Assembly (NCBI RefSeq): GCF_014636175.1
Contig: NZ_BMDW01000007.1
Coordinates: 62,001-126,000, forward strand
Reading direction: 5' to 3'
Length of the DNA stretch: 64,000 nt
Origin: Sphingomonas psychrolutea
GTDB taxonomy: Bacteria > Pseudomonadota > Alphaproteobacteria > Sphingomonadales > Sphingomonadaceae
The notes beneath the pieces are model-generated. The model saw only the letters and a program-made list of their open reading frames with translations, did not search any database and was not told where the DNA came from. Positions 57,929 to 64,000 of this stretch are shown one piece after another. Positions within the stretch are counted from its first letter, which is position 1. Each line of letters opens with the position of its first letter. The translations under genes and the position numbers were made by a program.

Positions 57929-59127
57929 AACAGCCGCAGTTCGATTGTGTCGTCATCGGCGGAGGCCCGTCGGGCGCAACCGCCGCCACCGATTTGGCGC
58001 GCGGCGGGCATCACGTCCTGCTGCTCGACCGGGCCGGCCGCATCAAACCGTGTGGCGGGGCGATCCCGCCGCGCGCGATCGAGGATTTCGCGATCCCCGA
58101 CCATTTGCTTGTCGGCAAGGCGACGCTCGCGCGGATGATCGCACCCTCAGCCAAGACCGTTGACATGCCGGTCAGCGCCGATGGCAAGGGTGGATATGTC
58201 GGGCTGGTCGATCGCGAGCATTTCGACGAATGGCTCCGCGCCCGCGCCGCGCTCGCCGGGGCCGAACGGCGCACCGGGATTTTCGAACGGATCGACCGTG
58301 ATGCCGATGGCACGGCGATGGTCGTATACCGCGAAGGGCGGGGCGGTCCCGAGCAGCGCATTTCCGCGCGCAGCGTGATCGGTGCCGATGGCGCGCGATC
58401 GGGCGTGGCGCGGGCCGAGCTCAAAGGTGCCGACAAGGTGCCGTGCGTCTTCGCCTATCACGAGATCGTCGCTTCGCCGCCCGAAGGCAGCAGCGCCGAT
58501 TTCGACCGGGCGCGCTGCGACGTCTTCTACCAGGGCAAGCATTCGCCCGATTTTTACGCCTGGGTCTTCCCGCACGGCGACCAGGCGAGCATCGGCGTCG
58601 GCAGCGCGAACAAGGGCTTCGACTTGCGCGAGGCGGTCGCTGCGGTGCGTGCGCAGACCGGGCTCGATGCCTGCGACACCATCCGCCGTGAAGGCGCGCC
58701 GATCCCGTTGAAGCCGCTTAAGCGTTGGGACAATGGCCGTGACGTGGTGGTCGCGGGCGATGCGGCTGGTGTGGTCGCGCCCGCATCGGGCGAGGGCATC
58801 TATTATGCGATGGTTGGCGGGCGACTGGCTGCGGACGCGGTCACGCACTTTCTCGCCACCGGAAAGGCATCGGCGCTGAAGCGCGCGCGCAAACGCTTCA
58901 TGCGCGACCATGGCCGCGTGTTCTGGATCCTCGGGATCATGCAATATTTCTGGTATTCAAGCGACAAGCGCCGCGAGCGCTTCGTCAAGATCTGCGAAGA
59001 TCCCGATGTCCAGCGCCTGACCTGGGATGCGTATATGAACAAGCGCCTCGTCCGATCGAAGCCGGTTGCGCATCTGCGGATCTTCCTCAAGGATATGCGG
59101 CACCTGCTCGGGCTGGCCGAGGCGTGA
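57925..59127 (+). CDS. bchP: Geranylgeranyl reductase
   Basis: 400-aa FAD-dependent reductase that converts the geranylgeranyl tail of bacteriochlorophyll to phytyl in NADPH-dependent steps. FAD motif VVIGGGPSGATAATDLARGG at residue 9, the substrate loop GRIKPCGGAIPPRAIEDFAIP, and VVVAGDAAGVVAPASGEGIYYAM are typical. ATG overlaps the preceding stop, and the end overlaps tspO (GTGA). Confidence 0.96.
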   Translation: MKQPQFDCVVIGGGPSGATAATDLARGGHHVLLLDRAGRIKPCGGAIPPRAIEDFAIPDHLLVGKATLARMIAPSAKTVDMPVSADGKGGYVGLVDREHFDEWLRARAALAGAERRTGIFERIDRDADGTAMVVYREGRGGPEQRISARSVIGADGARSGVARAELKGADKVPCVFAYHEIVASPPEGSSADFDRARCDVFYQGKHSPDFYAWVFPHGDQASIGVGSANKGFDLREAVAAVRAQTGLDACDTIRREGAPIPLKPLKRWDNGRDVVVAGDAAGVVAPASGEGIYYAMVGGRLAADAVTHFLATGKASALKRARKRFMRDHGRVFWILGIMQYFWYSSDKRRERFVKICEDPDVQRLTWDAYMNKRLVRSKPVAHLRIFLKDMRHLLGLAEA

Positions 59128-59627
59128 AGGTGAAGGCACCGGTTCCGCATCGTTCCTGGGGGTTGCCGGTCCTAATTGGCGGATTCGCCGCGATTGCGGT
59201 CGCGGGAATGGGCACGACGATCACCGAAATGGGGCCATGGTATCATAGCCTGGTGCAACCGCGCTGGGCGCCGCCCGAAACGGCCTACAGCATCGCGTGG
59301 ACGCTCATCTATCTTTTCACCGGCCTGGCGGCGATCACGGGGTGGCGTGCCATGCCCGATCGGCAAAGCGCCGACTGGATCGTCGGGCTGTTCGCGCTCA
59401 CCGGCTTTCTCAACATCGTGTGGAGCCTGTTGCTGTTCCACGCGCATCGGCCCGATTGGGCAATGGTCGAGATCGTCCCCTTGTGGGTGGCGATCGTGGT
59501 GTGGATCTACATCGTATGGCCACGCTCGACCGCGGCGGGGCTGATGTTGCTGCCCTATCTCGCCTGTGTGACCTTTGCCGGATATCACACCATGACGATC
59601 GTAAAGCTCAACGGGCCGTTCGGCTGA
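59124..59627 (+). CDS. TspO/CrtK family sensory protein (copy 2)
   Basis: 167-aa five-helix protein. TEMGPWYHSLVQPRWAPPETAYSIAWTLIYLFTGLAAITGW, NIVWSLLLFHAHRPDWAMVEI and HTMTIVKLNGPFG match TspO/CrtK. Located directly after bchP, the expected operon position of crtK-like genes in photosynthetic alphaproteobacteria. Likely binds porphyrin intermediates and tunes pigment gene expression. It differs clearly in sequence from copy 1 at 19260, so the two are not a recent duplication. Confidence 0.93.
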   Translation: MKVKAPVPHRSWGLPVLIGGFAAIAVAGMGTTITEMGPWYHSLVQPRWAPPETAYSIAWTLIYLFTGLAAITGWRAMPDRQSADWIVGLFALTGFLNIVWSLLLFHAHRPDWAMVEIVPLWVAIVVWIYIVWPRSTAAGLMLLPYLACVTFAGYHTMTIVKLNGPFG

Positions 59628-59635
59628 ACGGGGTT

Positions 59636-59893
59636 ATGGTCTGGCTGTTTGGACAGGGGCATGCCGTCGATCTGATCCTGGGCGTCATGCTGCTCGAATG
59701 GCTGCTGCTGACGCGCGGACGCGGGTGGCGGAAGGGAGATGCCGCGCTGCGCTTGCTGCCGGGTGCACTGATGGTGCTGGCACTCCGTGCGGCTCTTACA
59801 GGGGCCGGATGGTGGTGGATCGCGCTGGCGCTCGCTGCGTCGTTCCCGGTACATTTGGCCGATATCGCGCGACGGCCGCGGCGATCGATATAA
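59636..59893 (+). CDS. Small membrane protein downstream of tspO
   Basis: 85-aa protein with three hydrophobic stretches (GQGHAVDLILGVMLLEWLLL, ALRLLPGALMVLALRAALTG, WWWIALALAASFPVHLADIA) and a basic tail RRPRRSI. ATG at 59636 follows the tspO stop by eight nt; an ACGGGG is upstream. It ends at a bidirectional hairpin, so it is the last gene of the bchG operon. I do not recognise a characterised family; similar small ORFs occur near tspO in related clusters. Confidence 0.65.
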   Translation: MVWLFGQGHAVDLILGVMLLEWLLLTRGRGWRKGDAALRLLPGALMVLALRAALTGAGWWWIALALAASFPVHLADIARRPRRSI

Positions 59894-59894
59894 G

Positions 59895-59920
59895 AAAAGG
59901 CCCGGCATCGCTGCCGGGCC
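59895..59920 (-). terminator. Rho-independent terminator between convergent genes
   Basis: Stem GGCCCGGCA-TCGC-TGCCGGGCC (59899-59920). On the minus strand it is followed by TTTTCTTA, giving a good terminator for the cytochrome c gene. For the plus strand, only CCTTCGC follows, so termination of the bchG operon here would be weaker. Confidence 0.82.
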
Positions 59921-59947
59921 CCTTCGCTATACGCCGGACGGTGGCGC

Positions 59948-60487
59948 TTACGAATTCGACTTTAGATAGGCGATTACATCGGCCCGCTTCTGCGGATCGG
60001 TCGGCCAGCCGGCAAAGGACATCTTGGTCCCCGGAACGATCCGCTGCGGGCCTTCAAGATACTGGAACAGCTTTTCTTCGGTCCAAGTGATGCCGCTATT
60101 CTTGTTGGCAGCGGAATAGGTGTAGCCCGGGATAATACCGGCCTTGCGACCGACGACGCCGTGCAGCGACGGCCCGATCTTGTTCACGCCCGCTTCGATG
60201 GCATGGCACGTCTTACAGGTGATGAAATCGGCTTCGCCTTTCTTGGCGTCGCCGGTGTACGATGCGAACTTCACGCCCGCGAGCGTATCGGTATTGTCGG
60301 CAGCAACTGCAGCGACGGCTGGAGCCGCAGCGGGAGCCGCGGCTGGCGCGGTTGCCGTCGTCGTGCTGGTGGTGCTGCTCGTCTCTTCATTGTCCGCCTT
60401 CTTCGCGCACGCCGCGAGGGCGAGGGCCGCGCATGCGACGCCAAAGCTTACCCGACCGAAACGCGTCATCGATACTACATCCATCAT
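59948..60487 (-). CDS. Lipoprotein class I cytochrome c
   Basis: 179-aa monohaem cytochrome c with a lipoprotein signal (lipobox ALAACAKK). A long Ala/Pro/Thr-rich linker (about residues 40-70) leads to a cytochrome c2-like domain: GEADFITCKTCHAIEAG, KIGPSLHGVVGRKAG, YTYSAANKNSG, and PGTKMSFAGWPTDPQKRADVIAYLK with the Met ligand. Anchored to the membrane, it could carry electrons between the bc1 complex and PufC, or to an oxidase. ATG-ATG at 60487 has AGGAG. A PpsR-type operator lies about 65 nt upstream. Confidence 0.9.
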   Translation of the reverse strand: MMDVVSMTRFGRVSFGVACAALALAACAKKADNEETSSTTSTTTATAPAAAPAAAPAVAAVAADNTDTLAGVKFASYTGDAKKGEADFITCKTCHAIEAGVNKIGPSLHGVVGRKAGIIPGYTYSAANKNSGITWTEEKLFQYLEGPQRIVPGTKMSFAGWPTDPQKRADVIAYLKSNS

Positions 60488-60549
60488 CCTGCTCCTCTTG
60501 GGTCTTTGACTCACTCCCGAACGCACATTTCGCATTTTCGTGCCCTCAC

Positions 60550-60567
60550 TGTCCACAACAATTGACA
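60550..60567. promoter_or_regulatory. PpsR/CrtJ operator near the cytochrome c gene
   Basis: TGT-CCACAACAATTG-ACA, a full consensus match, in the divergent gap between the cytochrome c gene (leftward, start 60487) and a Gfo/Idh/MocA gene (rightward, start 60644). On the leftward strand TGGACA (60554-60549) and CGAAAT with 17-nt spacing are plausible promoter boxes, so the cytochrome is the likelier target. Confidence 0.7.
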
Positions 60568-60643
60568 CTGCCAAGTCGCGTTCACAACCATTCACCGCAT
60601 CGCGCCATGGGCAAGGCAGTATCGCCTGCGCTATACACATCGC

Positions 60644-61666
60644 ATGATTCGGGTTGGACTGATCGGGTACGGGGTCGCGGGTGCGTCGTTCCATGCCCCC
60701 CTGATCGGCGCGGTGCCGGGGTTGCGGCTGACCAGCATCGCGACCTCGCGCGGCGCGGCAGTGGCGCGCGACTGGCCGGAGGCGACGGTTGTCGCGGACG
60801 CGGCAATGCTGCTGTCCGATCCCGCGATCGATCTGGTGGTGATCGCGACTCCCGACTCTAGCCACGCGCCGTTGGCGCAGGCAGCGCTCACCGCGGACAA
60901 GCACGTCGTGATCGACAAGCCGTTCGTGACCGATCCGGCCGACGGTGCGGCGTTGATCGCGCTGGCGGAGGCGCGCGGGCGGATGCTGTCGGTGTTTCAC
61001 AACCGGCGCTGGGACGCCGATTTCCTGACGGTGCAGCGCATTTTGGCGGATGGCGTGCTCGGCGACATTGCGCTCGCGGAACTGCGCTGGGATCGCTTTC
61101 GCCCCGCGATCAAGCCTGGTTGGCGGGAACAGCAAGGGGCGGGGTTGCTTAACGATCTCGGGCCGCATTTGCTCGATCAGGCGCTCCAGTTATTCGGTCG
61201 GCCTGATGCCGTGGCGGCCGATCTCGCGACGCAACGCGCTGCGGCAACGACCGAAGATTATTTTGAGATCACGCTGTCTTTCGGGGAGCGGCGCGTGATC
61301 GTCTCGGCGGCCACGTTACTTGCGCAGCCGCGCGCGCGCTTTGCGCTGCACGGGACGGGCGGCAGCTTTGTGAAGTACGGGATTGATCCGCAGGAGGCGG
61401 TGTTGCGCGGCGGATACCCGCCGACGACGCCGGGCTTCGGGGAGGATGCCCCCGAGGCCTATGGCACGCTGACCGATGCCGCTGGCACCGCGCTCCGCAT
61501 CGTCAGCGCGCGGGGAGATTGGCGGCGCTTTTATTCCGGGGTGGTCGCTGCCATCGCCGAGGGCGCTTCGCCTCCGGTGCCTGCGCGCGACGCGCTGGAG
61601 GTCATGGAACTGATCGCCGTGGCGCGCCGCAGCGCGGACGAGCGGCGGCGGCTACCGCAACCGTAA
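60644..61666 (+). CDS. Gfo/Idh/MocA family NAD(P)-dependent oxidoreductase
   Basis: 340-aa dehydrogenase. Rossmann N-terminus MIRVGLIGYGVAGASFHAPLI; VVIATPDSSHAPLAQAAL; the catalytic EKP-like motif appears as HVVIDKPFVTDP (Asp in place of the common Glu before KP). The C-terminal domain has GWREQQGAGLLNDLGPHLLDQALQLFG, containing the conserved DxxxH-like segment. Substrate unknown (usually sugars, inositols or related). Not obviously part of the PGC, though its promoter gap contains a PpsR site. Confidence 0.87.
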   Translation: MIRVGLIGYGVAGASFHAPLIGAVPGLRLTSIATSRGAAVARDWPEATVVADAAMLLSDPAIDLVVIATPDSSHAPLAQAALTADKHVVIDKPFVTDPADGAALIALAEARGRMLSVFHNRRWDADFLTVQRILADGVLGDIALAELRWDRFRPAIKPGWREQQGAGLLNDLGPHLLDQALQLFGRPDAVAADLATQRAAATTEDYFEITLSFGERRVIVSAATLLAQPRARFALHGTGGSFVKYGIDPQEAVLRGGYPPTTPGFGEDAPEAYGTLTDAAGTALRIVSARGDWRRFYSGVVAAIAEGASPPVPARDALEVMELIAVARRSADERRRLPQP

Positions 61667-61671
61667 ACCGC

Positions 61672-62757
61672 CTATCCCCGCTGCAGCGACGCATGCTCGA
61701 TTTGCGGCAACACATGCCGCGCGAACAGATCGGCCTCGGCGGCATGCGGATAGCCCGACAGGATGAACGCCTCAATCCCCATCGCGCGATACGCATTGAG
61801 CTTGGCCAGCACCTGGTCGGGATCACCGACGATCGCCGCGCCGCAGCCTGATCGCGCACGCCCGACGCCGGTCCACAAATTAGCCTCGGCATAGCCATCG
61901 TCGGCGGCATTCTCGCGCAGGGCTGCTTGCGCGGCGACTCCGGCGGAGTGCGAATCGAGTGATTTCGCGCGGATCGCGGCACCTTCCGCCGCATCGAGCT
62001 TCGAGAGCAAGCGGTCGGCGGCGGTGCGCGCTTCCGCCTCGGTATCGCGGACAATGACGTGCGCGCGATAGCCGAATTTCAACGTGCGGCCATAAGCGGC
62101 GGCGCGCGCGGTCATGTCGGCGATGATCGCGGCGACGACCTCTTGGCGGTCGGGCCACATCAGGAACACGTCGCAGCCCTTGGCGGCGGCGTCGCGCGCA
62201 TCGGGGGAAAGGCCGCCGAAATAGAGCAAGGGGGCCTTGCCCGACACGGTGCCGATCCGCGGCGGATCGATCTTCAGCTTCCAGAATTCGCCGTCATGAT
62301 CGAGGCTCTCGCCGTTGAGCAAGGTCTTGAGGATGTGCATCGCCTCGACCGTGCGGGCGTAGCGCGGGGCGCTCCCGAGCGTTTCGCCCGGCATGTCCGA
62401 CGAAATGATGTTGACGGTCAGCCGCCCGCCAAGCAGCCGGTCAATCGTCGCGATCTGGCGCGCGAGCTGCGGCGGCCACGTCTCGCCGATCCGCACCGCC
62501 ATCAGCAGCGCCATGCGCTTGAGCATTGGCGCGATCGCCGCGGCAAAGGCGGTCGTGTCGATGCCGAGTTGATAGCCCGATGGCAGCAGGATATTGTCGA
62601 AGCCGCCGCTTTCGGCCTGCAACACGATGTCGCGACAATGCTCCCAGCTCGACTTGAGCTTGGCGTCGGGCACGCCCAGAAACTCATAATCGTCGTCGCA
62701 CAGTGCCGAGAACCAGCTGATTTCGCACGGCGGCAGGGTGAGCGGAAGCGCGGTCAC
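61672..62757 (-). CDS. LLM class flavin-dependent oxidoreductase (alkanesulfonate monooxygenase-like)
   Basis: 361-aa bacterial-luciferase-like monooxygenase. EISWFSALCDDDYEFLGVPDA at the start, LLPSGYQLGIDTTAFAAAIAP, LGGRLTVNIISSDMPGETLG and APLLYFGGLSPDARDAAAKGCDVFLMW place it with SsuD-type FMNH2-dependent enzymes. It overlaps the upstream aldo/keto reductase by four bases, so the two are co-expressed. No sulfonate transporter is in view, so the substrate is open. Confidence 0.87.
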   Translation of the reverse strand: MTALPLTLPPCEISWFSALCDDDYEFLGVPDAKLKSSWEHCRDIVLQAESGGFDNILLPSGYQLGIDTTAFAAAIAPMLKRMALLMAVRIGETWPPQLARQIATIDRLLGGRLTVNIISSDMPGETLGSAPRYARTVEAMHILKTLLNGESLDHDGEFWKLKIDPPRIGTVSGKAPLLYFGGLSPDARDAAAKGCDVFLMWPDRQEVVAAIIADMTARAAAYGRTLKFGYRAHVIVRDTEAEARTAADRLLSKLDAAEGAAIRAKSLDSHSAGVAAQAALRENAADDGYAEANLWTGVGRARSGCGAAIVGDPDQVLAKLNAYRAMGIEAFILSGYPHAAEADLFARHVLPQIEHASLQRG

Positions 62758-63671
62758 GGCAAGCGCTCCCCGCGCGACGCGACCAGCACGTCATACCAGG
62801 TCTGGCGGGTGAAGCGGACCTTATAGACCTCGGCGATCTCTCCGATCCGCGCGACATTTTGCGTGCCAACGATCGGGATCGCGCGCGCCGGATGCGCCAT
62901 AATCCAGGCATAGGCTGCGGTCGCGCGGGAAACGCCCGCGGCCTGCGCCACGACATCGAGCGCGGCGGCAACCGCCTTCGAGCGCTCGTCCTCGGGCGCG
63001 CCGATGCGCCCGCCGCCAAGTGGTGACCAGGCGAGCACCGCGACATCGCGCTCCATCGTCAGATCGAGCAGACCGTCGGTGATCGGATCGAGCGCGAGTG
63101 CTGAGAATTCGGGCTGTACGCTGGCCAGCGGGATCGTCAGCAGCGCGGCGATCGCTTGCGTCTGCGCCACCGTATAGTTCGACACGCCGACCGCGCGGAC
63201 CTTGCCCGATGTCACCATCTCCTCGAGCGTGCGCGCGACGTCCTGCGGGTGGGCGAGGATGTCGGGGCGGTGGATCTGGTAGAGATCGACCTGCTCGACC
63301 TGGAGCCGCGTGAGCGAGGCATCGAGCGCCGCCATCAGATAATCGCGTCCTGAATCATACGGCACGGGCGGGGTAATCCCGCCCTTGGTCGCCAGCACCA
63401 TCCGCGACCGCAGCTCGGGTGTCTCGGCGAGGATCCGGCCGAGCGAGGCTTCGGCATCCCCGAACCCGCCCGAACCGTCGAACCCGTAAATGTCGGCGGT
63501 GTCGAACAGCGTGACCCCGGCGGCAAACGCCGCCTCGATCAGCGCGCGGCCCTCGGCGTGCGAGGCGTGGCCGAATCGCCACATCCCCCAGGCAATCGGG
63601 CTGACCATGATTCCGCTCTTGCCGAGGGCGCGCATTTCGGGTGTAAGCATGATTTCAGACATCGCTGTCAT
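62754..63671 (-). CDS. Aldo/keto reductase
   Basis: NAD(P)H-dependent (alpha/beta)8-barrel reductase, about 305 aa. Catalytic residues are visible: GVTLFDTADIYGFD (Asp and Tyr), VLATKGG (Lys) and VDLYQIHRPD (His). Coenzyme-binding features are AVGVSNYTVAQ and the C-terminal AIPIVGTQNVARIGE. I use ATG 63671; ATG 63662 is equally possible, and the longer ORF from 63743 runs into the divergent gene. Overlaps the LLM monooxygenase. Confidence 0.88.
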   Translation of the reverse strand: MTAMSEIMLTPEMRALGKSGIMVSPIAWGMWRFGHASHAEGRALIEAAFAAGVTLFDTADIYGFDGSGGFGDAEASLGRILAETPELRSRMVLATKGGITPPVPYDSGRDYLMAALDASLTRLQVEQVDLYQIHRPDILAHPQDVARTLEEMVTSGKVRAVGVSNYTVAQTQAIAALLTIPLASVQPEFSALALDPITDGLLDLTMERDVAVLAWSPLGGGRIGAPEDERSKAVAAALDVVAQAAGVSRATAAYAWIMAHPARAIPIVGTQNVARIGEIAEVYKVRFTRQTWYDVLVASRGERLP

Positions 63672-63698
63672 ATAGAGAAGAAGATTGTGGGAGAGCAA

Positions 63699-64000
63699 GT
63701 GCGATACGGCCTGGTTGGCACCGGAATGATGGGTGTCGAGCATTTGAACAATCTGGCGATCACGCTGGGTGCGGTCGTGACGGCGCTGGCTGATCCAGCG
63801 GAGGGCTCGCTCGGTTGGGCGAAGACCGCGCTGGGGGATCGTGCCGAACAGGCGACCGCGTTTGACTCAGTCGGGGCGCTGGCCAAGAGCGGCCTGTGCG
63901 ATGCCATCATCGTCGCCAGCCCCAATTTCACGCACCGCGCGGTGCTCGAGCCCTTGTTCGATGCCGGGCTCCACATCCTGTGTGAGAAGCCGCTGGCGAC
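63699..64000 (+). CDS. Gfo/Idh/MocA family oxidoreductase (partial, runs off the right edge)
   Basis: About 100 residues of an N-terminal Rossmann domain: VRYGLVGTGMMGVEHLNNLA, ALADPAEGSLGWAKTAL, DAIIVASPNFTHRAVLEPLF and LHILCEKPLAT, the last being the classical EKP motif. GTG at 63699 has GGGAG six nt upstream; GTG at 63687 is an in-frame alternative. Divergent from the aldo/keto reductase, which suggests shared regulation. It is distinct from the related gene at 60644, whose motif reads DKP. Confidence 0.85.
   Translation, partial: MRYGLVGTGMMGVEHLNNLAITLGAVVTALADPAEGSLGWAKTALGDRAEQATAFDSVGALAKSGLCDAIIVASPNFTHRAVLEPLFDAGLHILCEKPLA

Overview
The window is one contiguous piece of a GC-rich alphaproteobacterial chromosome. 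Gene content, protein similarity as I recognise it, and the palindromic repeat families all point to Sphingomonadales. Its core is a photosynthesis gene cluster (PGC, about 19.8-60.5 kb) of an aerobic anoxygenic phototroph. The cluster has type-II reaction centre genes (pufLMC, puhA), LH1 (pufBA), the light-independent and chlorophyllide reductases (bchLNB, bchXYZ), the O2-dependent ring cyclase acsF and no bchE in view. It has no pucBA, pufX or pufQ. This set suggests an organism that makes pigment under oxygen and carries only an LH1-RC core.

Left flank (1-19.7 kb). A nucleoside transporter (partial) and a VUT-family transporter are followed by argB, a YggT protein, folD, a small exported protein and a MarC protein. 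Next comes a surface-glycosylation set (GT-C-like polytopic protein, GtrA flippase-like protein, SAM methyltransferase, GT2 glycosyltransferase), then rsh/spoT, a small exported CC_3452-like protein and an HxlR regulator. A tight ccmCDEFGHI operon for cytochrome c maturation precedes a DUF2189 protein and a TspO. The ccm operon lies next to the PGC, whose PufC needs four covalently attached haems.

PGC. bchI-bchD-bchO read rightward, followed by a 59-aa membrane ORF. crtC and crtD read leftward. crtF-bchCXYZ-pufBALMC plus a membrane protein form a rightward block of about 10.6 kb. It meets, stop to stop, a leftward block of about 16 kb that starts at bchF: bchFNBHLM-lhaA-puhABC-orf-acsF-puhE-hemA-DUF4336. 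From the bchF promoter region aerR/ppaA and ppsR read rightward, followed by bchG-pucC-like-bchP-tspO-orf. A lipoprotein cytochrome c closes the cluster. Most neighbouring genes overlap by 1-4 nt (ATGA, GTGA or TGATG), so translational coupling is likely.

Regulation. TGT-N12-ACA type PpsR/CrtJ palindromes lie in front of bchI, between crtD and crtF, as an 8-bp-spaced pair in front of bchC, in the bchF/aerR gap, in front of bchG, and near the terminal cytochrome c gene. The regulator PpsR and its B12-binding partner AerR/PpaA are encoded inside the cluster. At bchI, crtF and bchG the operator nearly touches the start codon and no Shine-Dalgarno is visible, which suggests leaderless mRNAs.

Right flank (60.6-64 kb). 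A Gfo/Idh/MocA oxidoreductase, an LLM flavin monooxygenase overlapping an aldo/keto reductase, and a second, truncated Gfo/Idh/MocA gene.

The most unusual signal is a set of several palindromic repeat families. Intergenic copies exist, but copies also sit in frame inside four coding regions (the 4678 ORF, bchD, bchY, bchB), where they add roughly 25-40 residue linkers to otherwise conserved enzymes. A second oddity is the crtD/crtC junction, where crtC has no start codon close to its conserved N-terminus. No tRNA, rRNA, CRISPR or complete insertion sequence was seen, and no gene-free stretch exceeds 300 bases.
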